A stretch of DNA of 64,000 bases from Streptosporangium sp. NBC_01755. Lineage in GTDB: Bacteria; Actinomycetota; Actinomycetes; Streptosporangiales; Streptosporangiaceae. The stretch is from the NCBI RefSeq assembly GCF_035917995.1, contig NZ_CP109131.1:5828001-5892000 (forward strand), read 5' to 3'. Below are positions 51,347-59,523 of the stretch, one piece after another. The translations under genes were made by a program, and so were the position numbers. The stretch's first letter is position 1, and each line of letters opens with the position of its first letter. The notes under the pieces were generated by a model. That model worked only from the letters and a program-made list of their open reading frames with translations. It was not told the origin of the DNA and made no database searches.

Positions 51347-53154
51347 CGCTGTACCGCCCGCCTGTAGTCGTCGTCGGTGGCGCCCAGGTCGGCGTGTGAT
51401 CCCTTGGCGACCACCTTGCCGCCGTCCAGCACGAACACCCGGTCGGTGGCGGCGAGCAGGGCGGGACTGCTGGTCACGACCACGGTGGTGAAGGTGCCGC
51501 CGCCCTCGGGGTGGCGCAGGGAGCGCAGGCCCCAGGCGATGCCCTGTTCGGTGACCGCGTCCACGGCCGTGGTCGGGTCGTGCAGCACCAGGATCGGGGG
51601 GCGGGCCAGCAGTGCCCTGGCCAGGGCCACTCGCTGGCGCTGGCCGCCCGACAGGCTCGCCCCCCGCTCCACCACCTGGCGTTCCAGGCCGTCGGGATGG
51701 GCGGCGACCACGTCGTCGGCTGCCGAGGCGGCCAGGACCGTCGCGAGCTCCTCGGGGTTTCCCGGCCGGCCGCCTACGGCCAGGTTGGTGGCGAGGGTGC
51801 CTTCGAACAGGTCGGTATGGTGGGGTTCGACGAGGATCCGGCCGCCGACCCGCACGCTTCCGCTGTACTCGGCAGGGTTCACCCGCCCGGACAGCACCCG
51901 CACCAGCGCGTCGGCATCGGCGGGGCGGTGGGCCATGACCCCGACGAACTCTCCTGGCCCGGCCACCAGGTTCAGCCCGGCGAGCGCGTCGTAGCTCACC
52001 CCGGACACCTCCAGCCCGCCCGGCCCGCCGTCCGGCGGGCCCGCCTCGCCGGTGTCGGCATTGAGGTTGGCATTGAGGTCGGTGTTGATGTCGGCATTGA
52101 GGTTGGCATTGATGTCGGTGTTGATGTCGGTGTTGATGTCGGTGTTGAGGTCGGTGTTGAGGTCGGTGTCGGCGGGCAGCAGCACGGGCGCGCCGGCCAC
52201 GCGCGCCACCCGGTCGGCCGAGGCGCGCGCCTCGGCCACCCAGCCGGGCACCATCGTCAGCGTGCCCACGGGTTCCATCAGGAACTGCGCCAGCCCGATC
52301 ACCGTCAGGAACTCGCCGGCAGAGATCTGGCCGCGCAACGCGAACCACCCGGCGAGCACCGCGACCCCGCACGCCAGCAGCGCACCACCCGTGCCGGAGA
52401 CGGCCGTGTAGATCGCCTGGGTACGGCCGGCCCGCAGCGCGGCCGCCAGCGAGAGCCGGCTGATCCGCGCGTACCGTTGGGAGGCCGCCGCCTCGGCGCC
52501 GATGCCCCGCAGCGGTCGCACGCCGCTGACCAGGTCGGTCGCCAGCGCCGCGGCCTGACCGGCCAGCTCCTGCTGGGCGGCGACGTGCCGGGTGATGTAC
52601 GGCGTGCCGACGTGCAGCGCCAGCAGTGTCAAAGGCGTGGCCACCAGGACGGCCACGCCGAGGGGCGTGTCGATGAGCAGCAGCGTCACGGCGCACACCG
52701 CTGCCGCGACCAGCGCCCCGACCGCGCGTGGCAGGTAGTCCAGGAGTTCGGAGGTGTTGTCGGCGTCGTTGGAGGAGATCGTCAGCAGTTCGCCCGCGCG
52801 CAGGTCGGTGTCCAGACCGCGCGGGTCGATGATCTTCGCGGCGAACTCCAGGCGCAACAGATGGGCCTCGTGGGCGATGGCGCGCATGAGGGTCCGCGCG
52901 CCGTAGCGGTAGGCCAGGCTCAGGACGGTGAACAGCGCGGCCAGCGCGGTCAGCCACCACAGCAGCGATCCGGTGTCGCCCAGGCCGATCGCGCGGTCGA
53001 CGATCACACCGATGAGGATCGGCACGCTCGCCTCGCACACCTGGTGCAGGCTGGTCAGCAGGGTGCCCGCGCTCAGGCGCGCGGCGTTACGCCTCATGGT
53101 CCTGCGCAGGATGCTCGCCCCGGTCACACGCGCGCCTTTCCGGCCGGCAGCCAT
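51343..53154 (-). CDS. ABC transporter half with degenerate ATPase domain
   Basis: About 603 residues: six membrane helices (SLHQVCEASVPILIGVIVDR, LVAAAVCAVTLLLIDTPLGV, GALLACGVAVLAGWFALRGQ) then an ATPase domain. The signature ASLSGGQRQRVALARALLA is perfect, but there is no Walker A (VGVMAHRPADADALV at its place) and Walker B is LVLHDPTTAVD, with His and Asp for Asp and Glu. The two domains are joined by a Asn/Asp/Thr repeat. ATG 53154 has GGCGGAG upstream; GTG 53127 with GGAAAGG is about equally good. The iron box is 230 nt upstream. Confidence 0.87.
   Translation of the reverse strand: MAAGRKGARVTGASILRRTMRRNAARLSAGTLLTSLHQVCEASVPILIGVIVDRAIGLGDTGSLLWWLTALAALFTVLSLAYRYGARTLMRAIAHEAHLLRLEFAAKIIDPRGLDTDLRAGELLTISSNDADNTSELLDYLPRAVGALVAAAVCAVTLLLIDTPLGVAVLVATPLTLLALHVGTPYITRHVAAQQELAGQAAALATDLVSGVRPLRGIGAEAAASQRYARISRLSLAAALRAGRTQAIYTAVSGTGGALLACGVAVLAGWFALRGQISAGEFLTVIGLAQFLMEPVGTLTMVPGWVAEARASADRVARVAGAPVLLPADTDLNTDLNTDINTDINTDINANLNADINTDLNANLNADTGEAGPPDGGPGGLEVSGVSYDALAGLNLVAGPGEFVGVMAHRPADADALVRVLSGRVNPAEYSGSVRVGGRILVEPHHTDLFEGTLATNLAVGGRPGNPEELATVLAASAADDVVAAHPDGLERQVVERGASLSGGQRQRVALARALLARPPILVLHDPTTAVDAVTEQGIAWGLRSLRHPEGGGTFTTVVVTSSPALLAATDRVFVLDGGKVVAKGSHADLGATDDDYRRAVQR
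52054..52170. repeat. In-frame 12-bp repeat in the ABC transporter linker
   Basis: Nearly ten 12-bp units (GGTGTTGATGTC and variants). On the minus strand they encode DLNTDLNTDINTDINTDINA, a polar tether between the membrane and ATPase domains that is absent from ordinary half-transporters. Confidence 0.9.
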
Positions 53155-53387
53155 GCGAAACAGACTCCGCCCAGGCTCACGGTCACCACCCCCACCGGTG
53201 GTTCTGTCGGAGAGAGCCGACGGTCCCGGTGCCGAGGGCGAGGCTCGGCGCACACGCGGCGACCGGCATGCCCAGGCAGGCCCGGAGCCACCCTGTACGG
53301 TGCGTGGGTAGGACTGGGGACGCCGGGGGCATGGGGGTTCTTTCATGGCGGCTCTGGACGGATGGGCGGATGGCTCACCCGGAATGG

Positions 53388-53406
53388 ATAGGTTAGCCTA
53401 TCCTAA
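53388..53406. promoter_or_regulatory. IdeR/DmdR iron box upstream of the ABC transporter pair
   Basis: ATAGGTTAGCCTATCCTAA matches the iron-box consensus at 17 of 19 positions. It lies 230-260 nt before the transporter start and overlaps the end of a small uncertain frame. It is the only iron box on this side, so it should control the leftward transporter genes. Confidence 0.8.
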
Positions 53407-53708
53407 TTGGGGGAGCCTAGCCGGGTCCGGTCGATTTCGACAAGCCAGACATCCCGCGGCCGGGGGGCACGATATCGGATCAAGATGTCATGACCGGCTG
53501 TACGCCGAACCCGCTCGCCGTCGGCCCGATCGCCGTCGGCCCACTCGCCGTCGGCCCACTCGATCGTCTTGCCGTCCGTGATCGTGGAGCATGCGAGGAA
53601 CGCGAAGTCCGTGCCGGGATCGCGGAGGCCGGCGGGCCGGCGGCGGAATGGATGCCCTTCTTCGTCAATCATCGAGGCTAGGGGTGCCCCTAAAACTCCG
53701 CTCGGCAC
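53403..53708 (-). CDS. Small uncharacterised protein (uncertain)
   Basis: A 101-residue frame with MIDEEGHPFRRRPAGLRDP, FAFLACSTITDGKTIEWADG and HDILIRYRAPRPRDVWLVEI. The C-terminal part alternates polar and hydrophobic residues like a beta-sheet. GTG 53708 has GGAGA 6-7 nt upstream; ATG 53672 is an alternative. It contains a 15-bp repeat (53516-53560) encoding EWADG/DRADG units. Its end runs into the iron box. I do not recognise a family. Confidence 0.35.
   Translation of the reverse strand: MPSGVLGAPLASMIDEEGHPFRRRPAGLRDPGTDFAFLACSTITDGKTIEWADGEWADGDRADGERVRRTAGHDILIRYRAPRPRDVWLVEIDRTRLGSPN
53516..53560. repeat. 15-bp tandem repeat, three copies
   Basis: Units CGCCGTCGGCCCGAT, CGCCGTCGGCCCACT and CGCCGTCGGCCCACT follow each other. 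In the minus-strand frame they encode ADG-containing five-residue repeats. Confidence 0.85.
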
Positions 53709-53852
53709 CCCAGTCTCCGCCGCCGTTCGTTGCGGGCGAATGGCGACCCGGCTAGGGTGCCGCTCTTTTTCCGTTTTCGCGCTGTGAACGCGATCCCGGG
53801 CGGACGCACCTGCGGAAGACGGTTAGGGGTGTTGCCCCAAATTGGCCCTAAC
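53679..53852. promoter_or_regulatory. Palindromes with TAGGGG/CCCCTA before the glycosyltransferase gene
   Basis: TAGGGGTGCCCCTA at 53679-53692 is a perfect dyad. A second, larger one has arms GTTAGGG (53822-53828) and CCCTAAC (53846-53852) and also holds TAGGGGTG. They lie 110-280 nt upstream of the glycosyltransferase start. The same CCCCTA core is in the repeat at 41439-41475, so a shared regulator is possible. Confidence 0.3.
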
Positions 53853-53961
53853 TAGCATTGCCGACAGATCGCAGTGACTGATTTATCGCCGACGGGCTAG
53901 TTTTTTTGCCGCGAAATCAGTGCTTATCAGGTCGGACATCCCAGAGATAGGATTCTCCCAG

Positions 53962-55155
53962 ATGGCGAAACATTTCCTCTTCATGGTTCATCCCGACCAT
54001 GGCCACGTGATCCCCAACCTGGCCGTGGTGTCGGAGCTGGTCCGCAGAGGAAACCGCGTCTCCTATCTGACCGGAGACATGATGGTGGGCATCGTGGAGG
54101 AGGCCGGCGCCACCGCGCTGCGCTACGACTCGAAGTACCGGGACTCGGACTTCCTGAACCTGGCGCGCGACCCGCTCTACCTGCTCTCGGTCCTGCTCGA
54201 CGAGAGCGCGGACATGCTGGCGGCGCTGGAGTCCTACCCGGCCGACGACCTCCCCGACATGATCGTCTACGACACCTCCATCCTCTACGCCGGGCGCATC
54301 CTGGCCAGGAAGTGGAACCGGCCCGCGACCCAGCTCATCCCGATGTTCGCGTCGAACGCGAACTTCTCGTACCTGAACGCGATCTACAACTCCGACGGGG
54401 CCGAGCAGTCCATGCCGGGCTGGGTGGACGACATGTTCGCCCGGATCAGCGCCCTGGCCGGCGTGCACGGGGTCGACGTCCCGCCCGCGGAGCTGTGGTG
54501 GGAGATCCAGGACTTCAGCATCGTCAACATGCCGCGGTCCTTCCAGTACGTCGGTGACAGCTTCGACGAGCGGTTCGCGTTCGTGGGGCCGTGCCTGGGC
54601 GAGCGGAACTTCCTGGGCGAGTGGCAGCCGCCGGCCAGTGGGCTTCCGGTCGCGCTCGTCTCGTTCGGCGCGGTCTTCAACGAGTATCCGGACTTCTTCC
54701 AGATGTGCGTACGGACCTTCACCGACGTTCCGTGGCACGTGGTGATCACGGTCGCGGACGGGATGGACCCCGCCGACCTGGGGCCGCTGCCCCCCAACAT
54801 CGAGGCGCACCGGTGGATGCCGCACCACAAGGTGCTCCAGCACGCCTCGGTGGCCGTCACCCACGGGGGCATGGGCACCGTGATGGAGGCGCTGCACTCC
54901 GGCTGCCCCATGGTGGTCGTCCCGACGTCGTCCATCGACGCGGTGGCCGCCCGGCGGATCGAGGAGCTGAACCTCGGCCGGGCCATCCCGCCGGAGGAGG
55001 TCACCGGGGAACTGCTGCTCCAGGCGGTGCTGGAGGTGGCGGGCAGCGAGGTCATCCAGCGGTGCACGGGGGAGATGCAGAAGGATCTGCATGCCGCGGG
55101 CGGCACTCTGCGGGCCGCCGACGAGCTTGAGAAGTACCTGCTGCGGATCAAGTGA
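53962..55155 (+). CDS. MGT-type glycosyltransferase (GT1 family)
   Basis: A 397-residue GT-B enzyme. The acceptor domain begins HFLFMVHPDHGHVIPNLAVV; the donor domain has PVALVSFGAVFNEYPDFF, HRWMPHHKVLQHASVAVTHG and GMGTVMEALHSGCPMVVVP, the nucleotide-sugar site of macrolide-type transferases. It should attach the aminodeoxysugar to the polyketide. ATG 53962 suits the family; a longer frame begins at 53920. Its stop overlaps the SARP start, so the two are coupled. Confidence 0.93.
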   Translation: MAKHFLFMVHPDHGHVIPNLAVVSELVRRGNRVSYLTGDMMVGIVEEAGATALRYDSKYRDSDFLNLARDPLYLLSVLLDESADMLAALESYPADDLPDMIVYDTSILYAGRILARKWNRPATQLIPMFASNANFSYLNAIYNSDGAEQSMPGWVDDMFARISALAGVHGVDVPPAELWWEIQDFSIVNMPRSFQYVGDSFDERFAFVGPCLGERNFLGEWQPPASGLPVALVSFGAVFNEYPDFFQMCVRTFTDVPWHVVITVADGMDPADLGPLPPNIEAHRWMPHHKVLQHASVAVTHGGMGTVMEALHSGCPMVVVPTSSIDAVAARRIEELNLGRAIPPEEVTGELLLQAVLEVAGSEVIQRCTGEMQKDLHAAGGTLRAADELEKYLLRIK

Positions 55156-56741
55156 TGGGTGAACCACTCGAGTTTCGGATCATGGGGCCGCTCGGGGTGT
55201 TCAGGAAGGGCGAGGAGCTCCGGATCGGCGGCCCCCGGGAGCGCGCGATCCTGGCCAGCCTGGTGCTGAACGCGGGCCGCGTCGTCGGGGTGGACCGGCT
55301 GATCGAGGCGGTGTGGGGCGGGCACGCCCCGCAGAGCGCCCGCGGGCAGATCGCCATCTGCGTGTCGCGGCTGCGCAGGGCGCTGGGGGACCGGGCGGAC
55401 GACATCATGACGTCGAGCCCCGGCTACCTGCTCAGGGCGGCCCCCGAGCAGATCGACAGGCTCCGCTTCGACGACCTCGTGGCGCGGGCGCGCCGGCAGG
55501 CCGCCGGGGGCGATCGGGAGGGCGCGATCGCCGTGCTGCGGGACGCGCTCTCCCTGTGGCGGGGAACCCCGTTCGAGGACATCCACAGCATGCGCTACGA
55601 CGCGGCCCGGCTGCGGGAGTCGCGGCTGGAGGCGATCGAGGCGTGCCTGGAGCTGGAGCTCGAACTCGGCAACCACCTCAAGGTGATCGCGGAACTGGTT
55701 CCCGTGGTGGAGGAGCACCCGCTCAGGGAGCGCGCCCGGGCGCAGCTGATGCTGGCCCAGTACCGTTCGGGGCGTCGCGCCGAGTCACTGCGGACCTACC
55801 AGGAGGGCCGGCGACACCTGGTGGAACAGGTCGGGCTCGAACCCGGCCCGGAGCTGAGGCGGTTGCACGACCAGATCCTGCGGGACGAGTCCGCGCTGAT
55901 GGAGGTGCCGGTGGCGCGGCGGGCGGAGGAGTTCGTCGTCCCCTCCCAGCTTCCGCCGCAGGCCCTGCCGTTCGCCGGGCGCGTCGCGGAGCTCGCCGTC
56001 CTGGACGACGCGCTCCGCTTCTCCCCGGAGGCGACCGGTCCGGGAACGGTGGTCGTGACGGGACTGGGCGGTTTCGGGAAGACCGCGCTGGCCCTGCGGT
56101 GGGCGCACCGCAGGATCGCTCAGTTTCCCGACGGGCAGCTCTTCGCCGACCTGCAGGGGGACGAGGGCGCGGCGGCCTTGGCCCCCGGTGTCGTCGCCGA
56201 CCGTTTCCTGCGCGCGCTCGGCGTGGCCGGCCATGCCATCCCGGAGGATCTCAGCGAGAAGCTGGCCCTGTACCGCAGCAGGACGGCGCACCGGCGGCTG
56301 CTCGTCGTGCTGGACAACGCCCGTGACAGCGCCCAGGTCATCCCCCTGCTGCCGGGCGGCGCGCACTGCCGGGTGATCGTCACGAGCCGGGATCCGCTCG
56401 ACGAGTTCGTGGCCCGCCAGGGCGCACACCGGGAGTTCGTCCGGCCGCTGGGGTTCGAGGAGTCCAGGGCGCTGGCGGTGATGCTGGTCGGCACCGCCAG
56501 GATGGAGGCCGGGCAGGAGGCGATGACCAGGCTCGCGGTCAGCTCCTCGGGATGCCCGCTGACCCTGCGGATGGCGGCGGCGCGGCTCTGCTCGGGGTCC
56601 TACCGGGGATCCTTCGACGAGCTCGCCGGCCATGCCGGCTACGACGGCTACGACGGCTACGACCTGGCCAGGATGGTGCCCAGGGCGTCGGTCAGCGCGT
56701 TCGCCGACGCCTCCGCGCCGGGGGAGCGCCAGCCGATGTGA
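55155..56741 (+). CDS. SARP-family regulator with NB-ARC-like domain
   Basis: A 528-residue AfsR/DnrI-type activator. Residues 1-95 are the OmpR-like DNA-binding fold (FRIMGPLGVFRKGEELRIGG, IEAVWGGHAPQSARGQIAIC); residues 100-250 are the bacterial transcriptional activator domain (FEDIHSMRYDAARLRESRLE). An ATPase domain follows with the P-loop VTGLGGFGKTALAL. It ends before the usual TPR part, and the last residues (after YDGYDGYD) are an antisense read of the convergent monooxygenase gene. It may be a naturally shortened SARP or a truncated one. Confidence 0.9.
   Translation: MGEPLEFRIMGPLGVFRKGEELRIGGPRERAILASLVLNAGRVVGVDRLIEAVWGGHAPQSARGQIAICVSRLRRALGDRADDIMTSSPGYLLRAAPEQIDRLRFDDLVARARRQAAGGDREGAIAVLRDALSLWRGTPFEDIHSMRYDAARLRESRLEAIEACLELELELGNHLKVIAELVPVVEEHPLRERARAQLMLAQYRSGRRAESLRTYQEGRRHLVEQVGLEPGPELRRLHDQILRDESALMEVPVARRAEEFVVPSQLPPQALPFAGRVAELAVLDDALRFSPEATGPGTVVVTGLGGFGKTALALRWAHRRIAQFPDGQLFADLQGDEGAAALAPGVVADRFLRALGVAGHAIPEDLSEKLALYRSRTAHRRLLVVLDNARDSAQVIPLLPGGAHCRVIVTSRDPLDEFVARQGAHREFVRPLGFEESRALAVMLVGTARMEAGQEAMTRLAVSSSGCPLTLRMAAARLCSGSYRGSFDELAGHAGYDGYDGYDLARMVPRASVSAFADASAPGERQPM
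56637..56663. repeat. 9-bp tandem repeat at the SARP/monooxygenase junction
   Basis: GGCTACGAC three times in a row, encoding GYDGYDGYD in the SARP. The stop codon of the convergent monooxygenase lies inside the last unit, and both genes overlap by 85 bp around it. Confidence 0.85.
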
Positions 56742-58270
56742 CCGTCGGGGCGGACGAGTACGGCTCCGGCGGTGCCCACGCCGAACTCCTCCGCCCACGT
56801 CGGTGAGGTGAGCTCCGTCGAGTTGTCGGCGGAGATCTCCAAGGTGGTGACGGCGACCCCGGTGTCCTGGGCCGCCTGCTTGGCGGCCTGTGCCCAGCCG
56901 GTGCCCGCGGACGTCATCAGGGTGAACGAGCCGCCCAGCAGGTCCAGGGTGGAGACCTGACCGCCCCGCCGCGACAGCCAGACGTGGGGCATGCGGTGAC
57001 CGGGGCGGGCGGTCGGCAGGTAGGTCCGGTAGGGGTCGGCCGGCTCGGGCGCGGGCGTCCCGTCCGCGACGACGGCGGCGGAGTCGTAGTGGAAGCCGAG
57101 CACCAGGCCCTCCGAGCTGCGCCGGCCCGCCTGCCGGTCGATCGACTCCTGCATGGTGAGGCGGCCCTCCATCATCTGGAAGGTGATCAGCGCGTTGTTC
57201 AGGCTCTCGGTGACCGTACGGTCGGAGATCGGGCGCCGCTCGGGCGTGTAGGTGTCGAGCAGCGCCTCCCCCGCGGTGCCGCGGAGCACGGCGGCGAGCT
57301 TCCAGCCGAGGTTGTGCGCGTCCTGGATGCCGCAGTTCATGCCGAACCCGCCCTGCGGGGTGGCCACGTGTGCCGCGTCCCCCGCGAGGAAGACCGGGCC
57401 GCTGCGGAACTCGTCGGCGACCACGGCCTGCTGGAGCCAGGGCATGATGCCCACGATGTCCACCGCCAGGTCGGGGATGCCCGCCGCGGACCGCACCGCC
57501 GCGACGCATACCTCCTCGGTGAAGTCGTCGGGGCTGCCGCCGTGCGCCGGGTCGTACCCGGTCTGGATCATCCACCGGCGCCGGTTGTCCACCGCCTCCA
57601 CCGCGCACGGCGGGTTGCTGAGCAGGAAGTACAGCGCGGCCTGGCGATCGCGGAGCAGCGGCCCCAGGTCGGCGTCGAACATGACGCTGATCATGTTGCC
57701 CAGCGGGGGAGGACCGGTCATGGCGATGCCGAGCGCGTCCCTCGTGGTGCTCCGGCCGCCGTCGGCGGCCACCAGGTAGCGGGCGCGGACGAGGCGGCGG
57801 GCCCCCGCGGACTCGACCACCGCCTCGACGCCGTCGGCGGTCTTCCGCATCTCCATCATGGTCGTGTCGAAACGGACGTCGGCGCCCGGCTGCGCCTCGG
57901 CGAGCGCGCGCAGGATCACCTCGAAACGGTCCTGAGCGCAGATGTAGGTGTAGGTCGGGCTCTGCGGGGCGTCCTCGTGCAGGGGCGCGACCGCCCGCAG
58001 GAAGTCGTCGTCGGTCAGCGACGTTCCGACGCCCACCGCCAGGGTCTCCTCGCGGGGCAGTCCCGCGCGTTCGACCTCGTCCTGAATTCCCCACGCCCGG
58101 ACCAATTCCATTGTCCTGGTGGAAATGAGGCGGGCCTTGGGAAATAGGGAGGTGCCCTGGTGCCTTTCGACGAGCAGTGAGGATATCCCGTACCTCGAAA
58201 GCTCGATCGAGGCGGACAGGCCGACCGGGCCGCCTCCGACAATCAACACCTCGACATCGAGCTCGTCCAT
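56657..58270 (-). CDS. FAD-dependent aromatic hydroxylase-type monooxygenase
   Basis: A 537-residue flavoprotein of the phenol-hydroxylase/polyketide oxygenase type. FAD motifs are VLIVGGGPVGLSASIELSRY, VAADGGRSTTRDALG, and VFLAGDAAHVATPQGGFGMN. The last 120 residues form a thioredoxin-like domain (LLGGSFTLMTSAGTGWAQ). It uses NAD(P)H and oxygen to hydroxylate or oxidise a substrate, here probably the polyketide. ATG 58270 has GGAA upstream; 58297 is the alternative. It is transcribed leftward, divergent from the PKS operon, and could share its promoter region. Confidence 0.9.
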   Translation of the reverse strand: MDELDVEVLIVGGGPVGLSASIELSRYGISSLLVERHQGTSLFPKARLISTRTMELVRAWGIQDEVERAGLPREETLAVGVGTSLTDDDFLRAVAPLHEDAPQSPTYTYICAQDRFEVILRALAEAQPGADVRFDTTMMEMRKTADGVEAVVESAGARRLVRARYLVAADGGRSTTRDALGIAMTGPPPLGNMISVMFDADLGPLLRDRQAALYFLLSNPPCAVEAVDNRRRWMIQTGYDPAHGGSPDDFTEEVCVAAVRSAAGIPDLAVDIVGIMPWLQQAVVADEFRSGPVFLAGDAAHVATPQGGFGMNCGIQDAHNLGWKLAAVLRGTAGEALLDTYTPERRPISDRTVTESLNNALITFQMMEGRLTMQESIDRQAGRRSSEGLVLGFHYDSAAVVADGTPAPEPADPYRTYLPTARPGHRMPHVWLSRRGGQVSTLDLLGGSFTLMTSAGTGWAQAAKQAAQDTGVAVTTLEISADNSTELTSPTWAEEFGVGTAGAVLVRPDGHIGWRSPGAEASANALTDALGTILARS

Positions 58271-58428
58271 GGCGTCAGCGTTCCGTACCGCTGTCATCAG
58301 CGTCAATAGCCGGATATCCGGATGATATCGGGGTGAAAACCGCCTTCAGTAGCCTTTCCCTTGCAAGCGGACGACAGGTCGGCTCCATTTCACCTCACCA
58401 CTGAACCACTGACACCCTGGAGACGAGG

Positions 58429-59178
58429 ATGCTCTTTACCGAAGGCTCCGTGGCCCTGGTAACAGGCGGGTCGCGCGGAATCGGGCGGGCTGTGGCGCTC
58501 GATCTGGCCAGGGAAGGCGCTCACGTCGTGGTCAACTACCTGAGCTCCGAACAGGACGCCAAGGACGTCGTCGCCCAGATCGAGCAGGAGGGTGGCAGCG
58601 CGACGGCCGTGCGGGCCGACGTCACCAAGGAGGAGGAGGTCCAGCGACTCTTCCGCGACCTGCGGTCGGAACACGGCCGCCTGGACGTGCTGGTGACCAG
58701 CGCCGGCATCACCCGCGACCGGCATCTCATCGCCATGAGCCTTGAGCAGTTCCGCGAGCCGATGGACGTCAACGTCACAGGCACCTTCCTGAGCTGCAGG
58801 GAGGCCCTCCGGATCATGCAGCACCAGCGCCGCGGCTCGATCGTGACGCTGTCGTCGGTCAGCGGGCTCGACGGTGGTTTCCCCGGCCAGACGAACTACG
58901 TGGCGTCGAAGGGGGCGATCATCGCCTTCAGCAAGGCGCTGTCCAAGGAGGCGGCGCCGCACGGCGTCCGGGTCAACATCGTGGCACCCGGGTTCGTCGC
59001 CACCGACATGACCCGCAGCGTGCCGGCCCAGATCAGGAAGCAGTACGAGTCCCGCATCCGGATAGGCCGGATGGGGCGGCCCGATGAGATCGCGTCGATC
59101 GTGAGCTTCCTCGCCTCGGAGAAGGCGTCGTACGTCACCGGCGAGGTGATCGTCGCCCACGGCGGCGGCCTGGGGTGA
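58429..59178 (+). CDS. 3-oxoacyl-ACP reductase (FabG-like ketoreductase)
   Basis: A 249-residue SDR. Cofactor site TGGSRGIGRAVA, catalytic Ser143, Tyr157 and Lys161 (LSSVSG, NYVASKGAIIAFSKAL), and the closing VAPGFVATDMTRS. It reduces 3-keto groups on ACP-bound chains with NADPH. The usual NNAG motif reads TSAG. ATG 58429 has GGAGACGAGG upstream. First gene of the PKS operon; with the dehydratase downstream it would give a conjugated ene or polyene chain. Confidence 0.93.
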   Translation: MLFTEGSVALVTGGSRGIGRAVALDLAREGAHVVVNYLSSEQDAKDVVAQIEQEGGSATAVRADVTKEEEVQRLFRDLRSEHGRLDVLVTSAGITRDRHLIAMSLEQFREPMDVNVTGTFLSCREALRIMQHQRRGSIVTLSSVSGLDGGFPGQTNYVASKGAIIAFSKALSKEAAPHGVRVNIVAPGFVATDMTRSVPAQIRKQYESRIRIGRMGRPDEIASIVSFLASEKASYVTGEVIVAHGGGLG

Positions 59179-59226
59179 GCCTGTCATCCACAGCACGAGC
59201 TTCGACAGCACGAGCACGGAGGAAAG

Positions 59227-59523
59227 ATGACCATCGACGAGCTGCGCGCCAGGGCTGCCCAGCGTCAGCAGGCGTGTGACCAGATCAAGAAGATGATCGT
59301 GACCCGGCTGGATCTGGAGATCGAGCCGAACTGGATCACCGACGACCAGCCCCTGTTCGGCCGCGGCCTTGAGCTGGACAGCCTGGACATCCTTGAGCTC
59401 TACGTCGCCATCGAGGCGGAGTTCGGGGTGGCCCTCTACGACAGCGAGATGGCGGTCTTCGGCTCGGTGTCCCGGCTCGCGGAGACGATCAAGCCCGAAC
59501 TGCGAGCGGCAGCCGCGGTATGA
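59227..59523 (+). CDS. Acyl carrier protein
   Basis: A 98-residue carrier protein. The phosphopantetheine Ser52 is in GLELDSLDILELYVAIEAEF. An N-terminal helix of about 20 residues (LRARAAQRQQACDQIKKMIV) leads into the four-helix bundle. It carries the growing chain for the neighbouring KR, DH and KS-CLF. Its stop overlaps the dehydratase start by 4 nt. Confidence 0.93.
   Translation: MTIDELRARAAQRQQACDQIKKMIVTRLDLEIEPNWITDDQPLFGRGLELDSLDILELYVAIEAEFGVALYDSEMAVFGSVSRLAETIKPELRAAAAV

Noticed and set aside
49586..53154. Plain drug-export ABC pair for the cluster product
   Set aside because: Not excluded, but the iron box and the adjoining siderophore uptake operon make an iron-related role more likely.
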